A stretch of DNA of 64,000 nucleotides from Magicicada septendecula (GCA_034769895.1 CM068367.1:112390654-112454653), one strand, 5' to 3'; shown: positions 29,976-42,582, counted from the stretch's first letter. Notes: generated from the letters alone by a model not told the origin. Program-made: numbers and translations.

Positions 29976-32900
29976 TCGGTATGGAGAACCATACATGACT
30001 TCCATATTCTAAGATTTATATTTAAATCTTAATATCGCCTGCCAAGCGCGATATATTTTCTCTTATACATGATGTACATTAAAATGAAAAAATTTTAATT
30101 TTATTGCCTGGCAACAAAATTATTTTATTTTTAACAATTACCATTGTTTCAAAAAGTTTAAATAAATTTTCAAGTACTTTACTCTTGTTAAAACGTATAA
30201 GGTTGCAGGTAAACTACCCCTTCCCCTTAACCGATCTTCACCAAAATCGAAAGTCATTGAGACCTCTATAATTCAGGGACGTATGCAAAAAATTATTTGA
30301 TTCTGTTTGAATTTGCGGCTGTTATCGTTTGCCATAGAAAATACGCTTGATAAAAAAACGTTGCAGGTAAACTACCCCTTCCCCTTAACCGATCTTCACC
30401 AAAAACAATAGGTCTTGAGTACTCTACAAATCAGGACTGTATGCAAAACATTATTTGATTCTGTTTGAATTTGCGGCTGTTATCGTTTGCCATAGAAAAT
30501 ACCCATGTTAAAAAAACGTTGCAGGTAAACTACCCCTTTCCCTCAACCGATCTTCACCAAAAACAATAGGTCTTGAGAAATCTACAATTCAGGGCTGTAT
30601 GCGAAACATTATTTGATTCTGTTTGAATTTGCGGCTGTTATCGTTTGCCAAAAAAAAAAAAATTTCCCTTGATAAAAAAAACCGTTGCCGGTAAACTACC
30701 CCTTCCCCTCAACCGATCTTCACCAAAAACAATAGGTCGCGAGTACTCTACAAATCAGGGCTGTATGCAAAAAATTATTTGATTCTGTTTGAATTTGCGG
30801 CAGTTGTCGTTTGCCATAGAAAATACGCATGATAAAAAACGTTGCTGGTAAACTACCCCTTCCCCTAAACCGATCTTCACCAAAAACAATAGGTCTTGAG
30901 CACTCTACAAATCAGGGCTGTATGCAGAAAATTATTTGATTCTGTTTGAATTTGCGGCTGTTATCGTTTGCCATAGAAAATACCCTTGTTAAAAAAACGT
31001 TGTAGGTAAACTACCCCTTTCCCTTAACCGATCTTCACCAAAAACAAAAGGTATTGAGAACTCTACAATTTAGGGCTGTATGCAAATAATCTTTTCATTC
31101 TGTTTGAATTTGCGGCTGTTATCGTTTGCCATAGGAAATACCCTTGTTAAAACATAAAACGTTACTGGTAAACTACCCCTTTCCCTTAACCGATCTTCAC
31201 CAAAAACAATAGGTCTTGAGAACTCTACAATTCAGGGCTGTATGCGAAACATTATTTGATTCTGTTTGAATTTGCGGCTGTTATCGTTTGCCAAACAAAC
31301 AAAATTACCCTTGCTAAAAAAAAACCGTTGCAGGTAAACTACCCCTTTCCCTCAACCGATCTTCACCAAAAAACAATAGGTCGCGAGAACTCTGCAAAAC
31401 CGGGCTGTATGCAAAAAATTATTTGATTCTGTTTGAATTTGCGGCAGTTATCGTTTGCCAAAAAAAAAAAATCTACAGACAGACAGACACACAGACAGAC
31501 AGACAGACACACAGACACTTTTCGGAAAACGACTTTTTTCATGTTTTGAGTGTAGTAGAATCAGAATCTGCAATAATCTCGAACACGATTTTTTTTGCCA
31601 TCACCATACTTCCATTCCTTAAGGAATATGGAAGTAAAATAAACATGAGTGAGGCCAGAAATAACGTGAATTGTGTGTTTGTGTCTTACCTGCCTTTTTA
31701 TTGCCGTATTAAATGAAAAATATTATATTACATTAAAATTAAAAAATTTTAATTTCATTGCCTGGCAACAAAATTATTTTATTTTTAACAATTACCATTG
31801 TTTCAAAAAGTTTAAATAAATTTGCAAGTACTTTACTCTTGTTAAAACGTAAAAGGTTGCAGGTAAACTACCCCTTCCCCTTAACCGATCTTCACCAAAA
31901 TCGAAAGTCCTTGAGACCTCTACAATTCAGGGAGGTATGCAAAAAATTATTTGATTCTGTTTCAATTTGCGGCTGTTATCGTTTGCCATAGAAAATACGC
32001 TTGATAAAAAAACGGTGCAGGTAAACTACCCCTTCCCCTTAACACATCTTCACCAAAAACAATAGGTCTTGAGTACTCTACAAATCAGGGCTGTATGCAA
32101 AACATTATTTGATTCTGTTTGAATTTGCGGCTGTTATCGTTTGCCATAGAAAATACCCTTGTTAAAAAAATGTTGCAAGTAAACTACCCCTTTCCCTCAA
32201 CCGATCTTCACCAAAAACAATAGGTCTTGAGAACTCTACAATTTAGGGCTGTATGCAAATAATCGTTTGATTCTGTTTGAATTTGCGGCTGTTATCGTTT
32301 GCCATAGGACATACCCTTGTTAAAACATAAAACGTTACAGGTAAACTACCCCTTTCCCTTAACCGATCTTCACCAAAAACAATAGGTCGTGAAAACTCTA
32401 CAATTCAGGGCTGTATACGAAACATTATTTAAGTCTGTTTGAATTTACGGCTGTTATCGTTTGCCAAAAAAAAAATTTCCCTTGATAAAAAAAACCGTTG
32501 CAGGTAAACTACCCCTTCCCCTCAACCGATCTTCACCAAAAACAATAGGTCTTGAGTACTCTACAAATCAGGGCTGTATGCAGAAAATTATTTGATTCTG
32601 TTTGAATTTGCGGCTGTTATCGTTTGCCATAGAAAATACCCTTGTTAAAAAAACGTTGTAGGTAAACTACCCCTTTCCCTTAACCGATCTTCACCAAAAA
32701 CAATAGGTCTTGAGAACTTTACAATTTAGGGCTGTATACAAATAATCTTTTCATTCTGTTTGAATTTGCGGCTGTTATCGTTTGCCATAGGAAATACCCT
32801 TGTTAAAACATAAAACGTTACAGGTAAACTACCCCTTTCCCTTAACCGATCTTCACCAAAAACAATAGGTCTTGAGAACTCTACAATTCAGGGCTGTATG

Positions 32901-33303
32901 CGAAACATTATTTGATTCTGTTTGAATTTGCGGCTGTTATCGTTTGCCAAACAAACAAAATTTCCCTTGCTAAAAAAAAACCGTTGCAGGTAAACTACCC
33001 CTTTCCCTCAACCGATCTTCACCAAAAACAATAGGTCGCGAGAACTCTGCAAAACCGGGCTGTATGCAAAAAATTATTTGCTTCTGTTTGAATTTGCGGC
33101 AGTTATCGTTTGCCATAGAAAAAAAATCTACAGACAGACAGACACACAGACACACAGACACACAGACACACACACAGACACTTTTCGGAAAACGACTTTT
33201 TTTCATGTTTTGAGTGTAGTAGAATCAGAATCTGCAATAATCTCGAACACGATTTTTTTTGCCATCACCATACTTCCATTCCTTAAGGAATATGGAAGTA
33301 AAA
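29976..33303 (-). repeat. Hairpin-ended minisatellite elements, array B (two copies)
   Basis: Same family as 21667-24523 in inverse orientation. It opens with ATCGGTATGGAGAACCATAC and ends GCCATCACCATACTTCC with the near-palindrome TTCCATTCCTTAAGGAATAT. Copy B1 (about 29976-31637) and copy B2 (about 31732-33303) each hold eight units of 157-166 bp. The word AAACTACCCCTT occurs near 30212, 30369, 30528, 30694, 30852, 31009, 31174 and 31336, then 31865, 32022, 32184, 32340, 32503, 32664, 32823 and 32991. B1 and B2 share a 120 bp left segment (about 30075 and 31735) and a terminal CAGA/CACA microsatellite. No coding capacity. Confidence 0.8.
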
Positions 33304-36150
33304 ACAGCACATTAGCTGATCCAAGTCAAAGCAATGATTTAAAAGAGACAAATATATAGAGAACTATGCTAGGAATAATCACAAACTGTAAAAGATAACG
33401 TGAAAGCCAAATATGTATTATCATGAATTAAGAATAACTATAAATGTAAACACTGAATGTGTTTGGGTAACATCATAAGTAAATAAAATGTGTACAGAAA
33501 TGTAATAATAGTCAGGGAACAAAACATTTTAAAATAATGATAACAAACCCTGAATGACCAATTTAAGTCATGGAAATAAGAATCAGATAGAAACCCTACT
33601 AAGCATAATGAAGTAAAATCGTGACAATGATAAAAAGAATGTAAAGCACCACCACATGTGTGATGTTATAAGAATAAGAGATAAGAAGGAGATGTTAAAA
33701 TAAAAATAGTAAAATATGGAAGTTTATGTTAGAAAATCAACAAATGTAAACAGATAATTAATATTGTTCAGCTGAATGCAGCATTTATATATAATAAGGT
33801 ATTCTTTTTAATCAATTGATCATGTTTAAATTAGAAATTAAGAATGATTAAACAAATATTAGGAAAAAGTTATTAGTCGGATTTGCAACATTTAGCAGAC
33901 GACGAATGTAAACAATGCATTAGTAAGTTTAAAATAAAGAAATGTTAATGAAAACTATGACCAAACTGGCATCAAGCCATGTCAAAATAAATATAAATAA
34001 ACAAGCTTTACAATGATAGTAATAGAACCCGAATTGTAATTGTAATAACTGAGATATAAACTTAGCATCATAAATTTGGTGAATCTCGAATAAATACGAA
34101 GAAATAATAACAAAAACGAAACTGACGCTCAAAATACAAATATGTAATGCCTATAAATAGAATTACGTCATCATGACATAATTTTCAACCAATCACGGAC
34201 GACTTTAGAAGCGCGCCGACAGTGCCAAGCGGAATTCTAAAAAATGTATATAAACGATTGCAATTGTAAACAGAGGAGCATTTTGTCTAAATTCACTCAA
34301 CTAACAACAACAAATCCAGGCCAACTTATCATCCAAAATTTAATAATCAACGAGAAGGAAGAAGTATAATTCAATCAGTGCATCGACAATAGTAGTGAAA
34401 CTTTTACAAGAAGTGCGTGTAAAAGAACGAGGTTAAGTACAATACATAACCACAGCCTATTAAGAAGAAATAAAATCGTTCAAGTGCGAAATTAAGTGAA
34501 GTGTAACCATGATCATTGAATCAGATCGTTAGAAGTGTTAAGAATTAATCATTGCGATTAATCACCAGGGAGTACGGTGCAAATACTTACATTGTTTACA
34601 TTTTAGCTATTAACAGTATAGTATAATACACACGTGTACTGACGCAAGAAACAATAATACAATAAGGAATCAACACTGTTTTAAAGTTATTTAGAGGAAT
34701 TAACATATTCCGACGTAAGATTTCATGTGTTAACGTTCTTATAGCTAACCTAAAATTTATTCAGAATAATCGAACTTTTCGTTTACTAGTTTTCAATAAC
34801 TAAAGGTGTCTAACCTAACAATATAATATATTATAAGAGCATTGTAAAGTAAGGCTGTGGCGTTCTATTCTGTAAATTAAAAGAAGTCACCCTTGAGACA
34901 GATAACAATTATAAACAATCTGTCGATTATAACTAGAGTTTTCATTGTAACTGAACTGAGCTAGATAAAAGAATAAAAAACCCGGATGATCTGTAATCCG
35001 TTAGTTATTATAAACCGAATTTATTTCATTGAATTTATTCTAGAACGAGCAATAAAATAACTGAATTGTAAAGTAACAACAATTGTCAACAATTATTTCA
35101 ACAAATAATTAATCAGTATTACTAATTAATGAGTTGCATTTTTATAGTAAACAAATAAACAGAAAATTAACGCCTGATCTTGATTGAACTATTTAATCAA
35201 TCATGGATTTATAAAATGTCAGAATTAATTAGTAAATTATTCAGAAGAATTCTTTTTATGGGACATTTCTCTCGAAAGCCCATATGGCGCCCAAGTAAAA
35301 TTTAAAAGTGCTCATAAAAAACTTTCACAGCATTAATATGCTGTTTGATCAAAAGCTTGACAGTTTATTAACCACCTGTGACCAACTGAACGTCTAGTAC
35401 AACATCACAGGTACGTGAAGGTTTAATTTATACAAAATAACTTTGTCTAGACTATACACTGACACACACAGACGACACGATTCAACAGGAGAGTGAACTA
35501 ACGTCAAGAGATCTACGCAAGTGTATACATTCAACAACGGATCTACAACCAAATAATTACTCAAGTATAAATAAACAAAAACATCATAATTGAATTAAAC
35601 AATTAAACAAATAAATAAAAAATAGTTGAAGAAGATTAAATTTATATTATAGAAGTGACGCCAACAACGTGTGGCTTAGAAATAGTAGAACTCAATCGAA
35701 CTATTTGACTTAGTATTATAGAAGTGGCGACAGCAACGTGTGGCTTTTTTAAATAAAAGATACGTAAAGATTGAAACAGTAGTAACTCAAGTAAGAATAA
35801 ACTACAAGATACAGCGAGGAAGATTCTAATATTATAATATATATAAAACAGAAAACTATTGTTCATTGATTGTAAGGCGGGAGTACAAGATGTTAATTAT
35901 AATTTAATTACAATTTTTTTGCTTTTAGTTATAGTAAACATTTTTTGTATAATGTTTATTGTGTATTTACGTTTTGTCTGAAAAAAATCAAGTTTCCTGC
36001 GCTTTAACTTCTTTGGGCACACGTCATCTTTGATAAATTGTCAAAAAACCTGTAGTACAGTTACGTAAAAGTTTTGATGCATTGTAGCTAAGGATATGTT
36101 TGCCGAGTTCTCATAATTACACATTTTCATCATTACAACTAAAAAAAAGA
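33304..36150. other. AT-rich non-coding region with a promoter-like and primer-site-like layout
   Basis: No coding frame. On the plus strand CCAATCA (34189-34195) precedes TATATAAA (34247-34254), and a TGGCGCCCAA word (35285-35294) resembles the primer-binding start used by some retroelements. Two related blocks with CAACGTGTGGCTT lie at about 35645-35680 and 35714-35750. It could be the long terminal repeat and leader of a fossil LTR element, but no matching second terminal repeat or coding region is in the window. Confidence 0.3.
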
Positions 36151-36171
36151 GTTCTTACTAATTTTATAAAT

Positions 36172-37066
36172 ACGGGTAGCATATTTACATTCCCCCTGTG
36201 GTTTCAGCGCACACGGGGTCGGGGTGAACTCGGAGGGGCTATGTTGTGTCCTTGGCCGCAAAACTTAACATACCCACTGACTCACCTATGACATCTACTG
36301 ACTCACCTCTCCCCCACGCATTTTAAAAATTTAATTATATAATTATTTAAGTACATCAGGCTAGGTTATCCTTACAATTAGTGTGTGCTCCCTTTTGTTT
36401 CATGCGTAAACAGCGTCTGAAAATGAAAAATGGTGAGGCGTTTATTGTGGCAGTTTTATAGAAAATAATAAGAGGCGGAGGTTTAAAAATAAGTATTTAC
36501 AAAATTAAAGAACCTTCTTTTCTTTTCTTCTTACAGGAAGGGAAGAAAATATCAACCTCCCCTTCCACCAGAAAAACCGTAGGCGGAAAAGAAGTTTTCT
36601 CTCTTGAGAGGAATCGCTTAGGTTCTCAAAGTTCAATGGCCATATGACTGAAGATTAGCTCACAATGAACAAAAATTTCTTGTTAAAAAAGTTTTCTTAA
36701 GTTGTATAAAAATAATATATAGTAATTCAGACAATAAAATTAATTTGGTTATTAAAAATTAGTAGAGGCTTAAGAGAATCAATAGAATATTTTATCAAAA
36801 ACATCGAATAACGGTTGATCAAGTTTGAGAACGATCAAGTTCAGATGTGGTGAGCAAACTGGCATTTCGATCCAGTTGACACGGCTAATGCCTCCTCATG
36901 TCTAAGTGCCAGATAGAATACACCACTAGCAGTAGCTTGTTGAGACCGCTGGGGGGACGTAGATAGGCCCTACGGGTGGAGGATTTACGCGCCAACCATT
37001 GCATACCCCAACTGGTTTCAGTCATCGGCTGAACTCGTAGGGGGAATGCAAATACACTACCGGGTA
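36172..37066. repeat. Possible TIR-bounded non-autonomous element
   Basis: The block ACGGGTAGCATATTTACATT, then CCCCCT, at 36172-36200 recurs inverted at about 37035-37066 (CGGGTAGTGTATTTGCATTC on the complement), with a weaker GGTTTCAGC extension. About 0.9 kb between, non-coding. Target duplication not found. Confidence 0.45.
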
Positions 37067-37493
37067 GTCGGCTGTCATAGCAACTCTTATAAGTCATGTT
37101 TAATTTTTCTAGCTCCAACCGTACAGTCGCGCTATTGACATCTTCCTGTATCTGAGTTACTGCTGTTTTTGTTTTAATGGTGGTGTCGGTATCAGCATTT
37201 GTTTAGACTTCGAAGCAAAATCGCAAATTCTGTTGCCTGAGATTTACGTTTGTGTCTCGGTTATAGGTGTGGTGTCTATAATCTTTATGAAGCGTAAAGT
37301 ACCTCTACCCGATAAGAAATCGTGTACACCTTGTTTGCCAAATAAGCGTCTTTAAGACTCTCAATTTGCATCTTAAACAACGGTGAGCAGGAAGAGAAAC
37401 GTTTTATTTATCCCGAAGACTGATAACATTGGCTCACGGTCTGTAGGTGCGATTTAGAAACATCTAATATTTTTAAACCGCTTATATTTTTAA
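37067..37493. other. Non-coding stretch before the LINE
   Basis: No feature recognised. Confidence 0.4.
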
Positions 37494-37840
37494 ATCATCA
37501 GAAAGAAGTCGCGATTTAGCCGTGGAACCGTGTAGACGGTTGTTGCGCGCTGTTATCGAGTATTGTTATGTTATGTTATGTTTAAATATAGTTTATCTCT
37601 TGTTAGTGACTTGTGCTAAGTAATCAGTGCAGATATATTATTATTTTGTGTTCAAAGTTCTAAAAGGGCTTTCAGTGAGTACAGTACTTAAAACTTTAAT
37701 AATTATTGTTGGTTACAATTTATCTCGGTTGTGCTTGGCGGCTCAGGTTATCGGCCAAGTGCATTGGACTGTTATCTGGCTTGTGACCCGGTTCGGACTG
37801 GTTCTACATCGCATCCACTCAGCTACAAGATAAGGTAAAT

Positions 37841-38881
37841 ATGCAAACAAATAGCGATGGACTTTATCAGCAACATATGCAGACTCCGTACAATCCAAAC
37901 TTCTATGTAAGTAGCCAGAACTATAACCCTAGTTATGAGCATCAACAACAAAATACTCATCTTAGAGGTAATTCGCAACCTCACTTTCAGTCACAAATGC
38001 AGCAGCTATATCAACAACAAACTAGTTGTCCTTTCTCAAATATGCCGGCACCTAATGTCTGCAATCAACTCCCGAACCAAATGTCATCGCAAATATTAAC
38101 GAACACTAATACCAATATGGCCCAAGCAATACCTCCATTCAGCTGTCCTACCAACATGACACAGAACTCCCAAGAGGACAGAGATTATGATCCATTAAGT
38201 GAAGACTTATCCTACTCTGAACCTAATGAAACTGAAACTGCAAATGAATCTTGCGTACATAACGTGCCTTGGCAGCAAGTTAAACGCCCCTCTAAAAAAA
38301 GGAAACGATCTGCTACAGCAACTAAAAGCATTTACTTAACTCAAACAGCAAATAGATTCGATCCCTTGTCCAACATAGATACGTCTCTTAATCATGACGA
38401 TTCTGGCAACTCAAATAACATTAATAAAAACAATCAACCGAAAACACCAAAGCCTCCGCCAATCTATATATACGGTGTTACGAACTATAAATCAATGACA
38501 GACTTTCTGGCATCGGCTGCAGAAGACGAAACATACCACAGCAAAGCTCTCTCAAACAACACAGTTAAAATTCACCCCCACACCGTTGACACTTACAGAA
38601 AATTAATTAGACTACTCTGTGAAAAAAATATAGTCCATCACACCTACCAGCTGAAACATGAGAGAGCCTACCGTGTTGTCATAAGAGATCTTCACTATTC
38701 AGTGCCACTAGAAGAAATTAAAGACGAGCTAGCTAAATATGGCCACAAAATTCGGAATATCATAAACGCGAGACACAGGAAATCCAAGGACCCACTGCCT
38801 CTATTTTTTGTAGACCTTGAGCCCCAAGATAACAATAAGGAAATATATAAATTGGAATATCTACAAAATACAAAAATTTAA
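37841..38881 (+). CDS. Jockey LINE ORF1, N-terminal part (gag-like)
   Basis: 346 codons. A Gln/Asn-rich low-complexity start (to about residue 110) is followed by a PRE-C2HC-type region: PPIYIYGVTNYKSM, YRKLIRLLCEK, HHTYQLKHERAYRVVIRDLH, ELAKYGHKIRNI, PLPLFFVDLEP. This is the nucleic-acid-binding ORF1p of Jockey-type LINEs. A TAA ends it at 38879-38881, although the same frame continues straight into the zinc knuckle, so the stop is probably a mutation. Confidence 0.9.
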   Translation: MQTNSDGLYQQHMQTPYNPNFYVSSQNYNPSYEHQQQNTHLRGNSQPHFQSQMQQLYQQQTSCPFSNMPAPNVCNQLPNQMSSQILTNTNTNMAQAIPPFSCPTNMTQNSQEDRDYDPLSEDLSYSEPNETETANESCVHNVPWQQVKRPSKKRKRSATATKSIYLTQTANRFDPLSNIDTSLNHDDSGNSNNINKNNQPKTPKPPPIYIYGVTNYKSMTDFLASAAEDETYHSKALSNNTVKIHPHTVDTYRKLIRLLCEKNIVHHTYQLKHERAYRVVIRDLHYSVPLEEIKDELAKYGHKIRNIINARHRKSKDPLPLFFVDLEPQDNNKEIYKLEYLQNTKI

Positions 38882-39300
38882 GTTCAACGGCCAAGAGTAA
38901 AAAACGCAATAATCCAATGCACACGATGCCAGGAATATGGCCACTCCAAAACTTACTGCAGAAAATCATTTATCTGCGTAAGTGTGGAAAATCTCATGAC
39001 ACTAAAACGTGCAAGAAACCTAGGGATACCCCTGCTACCTGTGCACTATGCGATGGCAGTCACCCAGCCAATTATAAAGGGTGTTCTGTCTACCAAGACC
39101 TGATAAGATCTAAACTTAGGGGCAATCCACAACTGCTAAGTAGTGCTACTCCACAGACACAATCTAATGTGATTCAGAATTCTCCATCCCCTCTACCACC
39201 ACCGCGAAATACAACTTCCACATATGCTCAAATCACGGGCGGAAGTAAAAGGACACAAATGACTAGCAACAGCCACGCAAACCCCACTAACAGGAAGTAA
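38882..39300 (+). pseudogene. Jockey LINE ORF1, C-terminal zinc-knuckle part
   Basis: After the stop the frame reads CTRCQEYGHSKTYC, a CCHC knuckle. A frameshift near 38985 then moves to the frame with KCGKSHDTKTC and CALCDGSHPANYKGC, two further Cys/His clusters typical of Jockey ORF1. The reading ends in a Pro/Ser/Thr-rich tail at 39300. Confidence 0.85.
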
Positions 39301-39415
39301 TGGACCAACTGGCAATTTTCCTAAGTGAGTTCAAAACTATGTTCGCTCAACTCATTAATCAAAACAGCATTATCCTCAACATGTTATCTACAGTCATAAA
39401 TATAATACCTCAGCA

Positions 39416-40348
39416 ATGACCACGGCACTAAGAATAGCTGTCTGGAATTCGAATGGGCTTCCCGGCCGCATACAAGAAATTATCCTCTTCCTGAATATCA
39501 ATAAAATTGACATCCTCCTAATTTCAGAAACCCACTCAACGGATCGAACAGTCTTCAAAATACCTTATTATAACATATTCTATGCTAACCACCCTGACGG
39601 TTCAGCTCACGCAGGTTCAGCTGTCATCATACGAAACACTCTTCATCATTATGTAATGGAGCCATATGTCACTGCAAAAATCCAAAGTGCAATCATTAAA
39701 GTTCTCGCCCTTCCATGGCCCTTGACCTTAGCAGCTACATACAGCCCACCACCCCATTCCATATCAACAGACGAATATCTAGAGTTTTTCGCCACTCTGG
39801 GACCACACTTTCTTGTAGCGGGGGACTGGAATGCGAAGCATACTGCCTGGGGCTCAAGGCTTATCACACCAAAGGGTCGAAATCTACTGGAAGCTATACA
39901 CCATCTTCATCTCAGCTACTTATCAACAGGAGAACCTACGTATTGTCCCACAGACTTAAATACAATTCCAGATCTTCTTGATTTTGCGATAACAAAAGGA
40001 ATCTCGCACTTATATACCAAAATCGAACCAAATCTCGACTTAAGCTCTGATCATAGCACCATTATAATTAAATTAAGCACTAATGTAATCTGGAGGGAAC
40101 CTCCACCTGTTTTATGCACTAAGCAGACTAACTGGGATTTATTTGAACACATTATTAATGAGAATATCAACTCTACTTTCGCATTACGGATTCCAGAGAC
40201 ATTGAAGAAGCCGTTCAATACTTTACTAAACTACTACAGGATGCTGCATGACAAGCTACACCAGAAAGAAGAAACGTTTTACCTGATTATCATAATATAC
40301 CTCTGCACATCAAACACTTATTCAAGAAAAACGACAAGCTCGCGGTAA
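39416..40348 (+). CDS. Jockey LINE ORF2, endonuclease part
   Basis: 310 codons; ATG overlaps a TGA (ATGA) of a short preceding frame. An apurinic-like EEP endonuclease with WNSNGL, SETHSTD, VAGDWNAKHTAWG and SSDHSTI in the usual order. It nicks target DNA to prime reverse transcription. A frameshift near 40270 leaves the EN frame. The linking region continues in another frame up to 40565, where a TGA interrupts it. Confidence 0.9.
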   Translation: MTTALRIAVWNSNGLPGRIQEIILFLNINKIDILLISETHSTDRTVFKIPYYNIFYANHPDGSAHAGSAVIIRNTLHHYVMEPYVTAKIQSAIIKVLALPWPLTLAATYSPPPHSISTDEYLEFFATLGPHFLVAGDWNAKHTAWGSRLITPKGRNLLEAIHHLHLSYLSTGEPTYCPTDLNTIPDLLDFAITKGISHLYTKIEPNLDLSSDHSTIIIKLSTNVIWREPPPVLCTKQTNWDLFEHIINENINSTFALRIPETLKKPFNTLLNYYRMLHDKLHQKEETFYLIIIIYLCTSNTYSRKTTSSR

Positions 40349-40580
40349 GTGGCAACGAACGAGAAACCCCCAGTATAAAACAATTCTCAATAGGCTCACC
40401 CATAGAATTCGCGCAGCTATGCAAGAGGCCCGAAACGCATCGTTTGAACACTACGTAACATGTTTAACACCCCATGATCATTCAATATGGAAGGCGACAA
40501 AAAAAATCAAACGCCCGGTAATCCCAGTATCCCCCATTCGTAAACCTGACGGCAGTTGGGCTTGAGCAAATGAAGATAAG

Positions 40581-42080
40581 GTGAATGTGTTCGCAGATCA
40601 CCTTTCCCAGCTTTTCACCCCAACCTCATCAGCAATTGATGACTCAGAAATTCTAACTTACCTTGATGCTCCCTGCCAATTATCTCCTCCTATCAAATCG
40701 TTTGCCTTCTCTGAAGTTCTCAGGGAGATAAAACATTCCAAGACACATAAAGCCCCCGGGTACGATTTAATAGTTGGAGAAGTTCTGAAACATCTTCCCA
40801 AAAAAGCGTTAGTACTACTTACAACTATTTACAACAGTACGCTCAGACTGTGCTACTTTCCAATCCAATGGAAATTTGCCCAAATTATCATGGTCGCAAA
40901 ATCTGGCAAACCCCCTACTGACCCTACATCTTACAGGCCAATAAGCCTTCTTCCACTCTTGTCAAAAATATTTGAACGACTTCTCCTGACCAGACTAAAA
41001 CAAATAGTGCCCTTTAGGTACCTGATCCCTGAACACCAATTTGGGTTCAGAGAAAAACATTCTACAGTGCAGCAATGCCACAGAATAGTGAACAAAATTA
41101 GGGATAGCCTGGAAAAGAAGACGATGTGCGCAGCTGTCTTCCTGGATATTCAGCAGGCTTTTGATAAAGTCTGGCATGAGGGCCTTCTGTACAAGCTGAA
41201 GAAACAACTTCCTGATCAACTATATTTACTGTTGAAATCATATGTGCAAGATAGACACTTCCAAATCAAAATCGAAGACACTGTGTCAGTAATGTCTCCT
41301 GTAAAGTCGGGAGTGCCTCAGGGCAGCGTTCTGGGGCCATACTTATATCTTATATTTACTGCCGACCTACCTGTGACAGACTACACTACCACCGCCACCT
41401 TCGCTGATGATACCGCTATCCTCGCAGTAGATCCCAACCCGGAACGAGCCTCTGAGAAACTGCAAAGCCATCTTTACCTCCTGCAAGATTGGTTCCAGCG
41501 GTGGAGGATCCGAGTTAATTCTGCAAAATCCACTCAAATAACCTTCACCATGAAACGTAGCTCTTGTCCACAAGTCACCATAAACGATGCCCCCATACCT
41601 ATAAAATCAGAAGTTAAATACCTGGGGTTGCATTTGGACGACAAATTAACATGGAAAGCTCACATTCAGGCTAAGAAACAACAACTCAACTTAAAAGCTA
41701 GGCAAATGTACTGGCTCATAAGTAGAAAATCTCAACTATCTCTCGCAAACAAAGTCATCATATATAAAGCTGTGCTTAGACCAATCTGGACTTACGGTAT
41801 AGAATTGTGGGGCTGCTCTAAACCTTCCAACACAAAGATTCTGCAGACAGTTCAGTCAAAAATCTTGCGTTGCATAACGAATGCTCCCTGGTTCATCTCT
41901 AATTATACTCTTCACAAAGACCTCAACATTCCATACATTTCTGATGTCATCAAGATGCACGCCGCTAAGTACAGGAACCGCAACATAGGACATAGCAATA
42001 ACCTGATCAACGAGCTCCTCAATCCATCACTGGATGTAAGAAGGCTGAAGAGACAGTGGCCAGATGACCTGACCCGGTGA
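40581..42080 (+). CDS. Jockey LINE ORF2, reverse transcriptase part
   Basis: 499 open codons. RT blocks: HKAPGYDLI, YRPISLLPLLSKIFERLL, HQFGFREKHST, AVFLDIQQAFDKVWHEGLL, SGVPQGSVLGPYLY and the catalytic FADDTAI, followed by the thumb region KYLGLHLDDKLTWKAHI and a C-terminal RPIWTYGIELWGCS. All catalytic Asp residues are present. In the intact element this would be one polyprotein with the upstream endonuclease. Confidence 0.93.
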   Translation: MNVFADHLSQLFTPTSSAIDDSEILTYLDAPCQLSPPIKSFAFSEVLREIKHSKTHKAPGYDLIVGEVLKHLPKKALVLLTTIYNSTLRLCYFPIQWKFAQIIMVAKSGKPPTDPTSYRPISLLPLLSKIFERLLLTRLKQIVPFRYLIPEHQFGFREKHSTVQQCHRIVNKIRDSLEKKTMCAAVFLDIQQAFDKVWHEGLLYKLKKQLPDQLYLLLKSYVQDRHFQIKIEDTVSVMSPVKSGVPQGSVLGPYLYLIFTADLPVTDYTTTATFADDTAILAVDPNPERASEKLQSHLYLLQDWFQRWRIRVNSAKSTQITFTMKRSSCPQVTINDAPIPIKSEVKYLGLHLDDKLTWKAHIQAKKQQLNLKARQMYWLISRKSQLSLANKVIIYKAVLRPIWTYGIELWGCSKPSNTKILQTVQSKILRCITNAPWFISNYTLHKDLNIPYISDVIKMHAAKYRNRNIGHSNNLINELLNPSLDVRRLKRQWPDDLTR

Positions 42081-42210
42081 ACGTGGTAATCATCGCTGGA
42101 TGGTTTCCACCTCAAGTGACGACTTATACATCACTTTTACTTATTACTCTGTGAAATGAGTAGATTGTAAAAATGCATTATAATAAATTAAAAAAAATAT
42201 CATCAGGAAG

Positions 42211-42544
42211 TCTGACAGAAAAAAAACGAAACAGTTGCAGGCTTTTCAATGTAAAAAAAATAGGAAAGGTGAAAACTGTCAACAACCGCAGTTAGGTAGC
42301 CCATTAGAAAAAGATTTAGCACTAGAAAAACTAATGAATATGAACTAGTAAATCTTCGTGCTTCAACTTCACGATTTGAGTTATTTGAATTTAAGAAAAA
42401 TGAGATACGGGTAAAGAATAAACTGCAGCTCTGAAGTAGAAGCAGATATGGGAAATCACTTTGCGTCTGTGCAGGTGTTCATTTATTTATGTTATATGTT
42501 ATATTATCAAATACTAAATACTTCTGAAAGTGTACTTTTTATTG

Positions 42545-42582
<38 letters not shown>

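Larger units (their letters stand above)
37506..42198 (+). mobile_element. Jockey-clade LINE, nearly full length, 4.7 kb
   Basis: Flanked by a 12 bp target duplication with one mismatch (ATCATCAGAAAG at 37494-37505; ATCATCAGGAAG at 42199-42210) and ended by a short A-rich tail. Layout: 5' UTR (37506-37840), gag-like ORF1 (37841-39300), EN-RT ORF2 (39416-42080), short 3' UTR. Jockey elements carry an internal promoter in the 5' UTR and retrotranspose by target-primed reverse transcription. A few breaks (a stop and a frameshift in ORF1, a frameshift and a TGA in ORF2) make this copy inactive, but it looks young. Confidence 0.92.

Noticed and set aside
30180-33120. CRISPR-like or spacer-containing array
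   Set aside because: Units of about 160 bp are contiguous with no unique spacers, in a eukaryotic intergenic setting. It is a minisatellite.
39649-42115. Minus-strand frames over the Jockey LINE
   Set aside because: Antisense shadows of ORF2.
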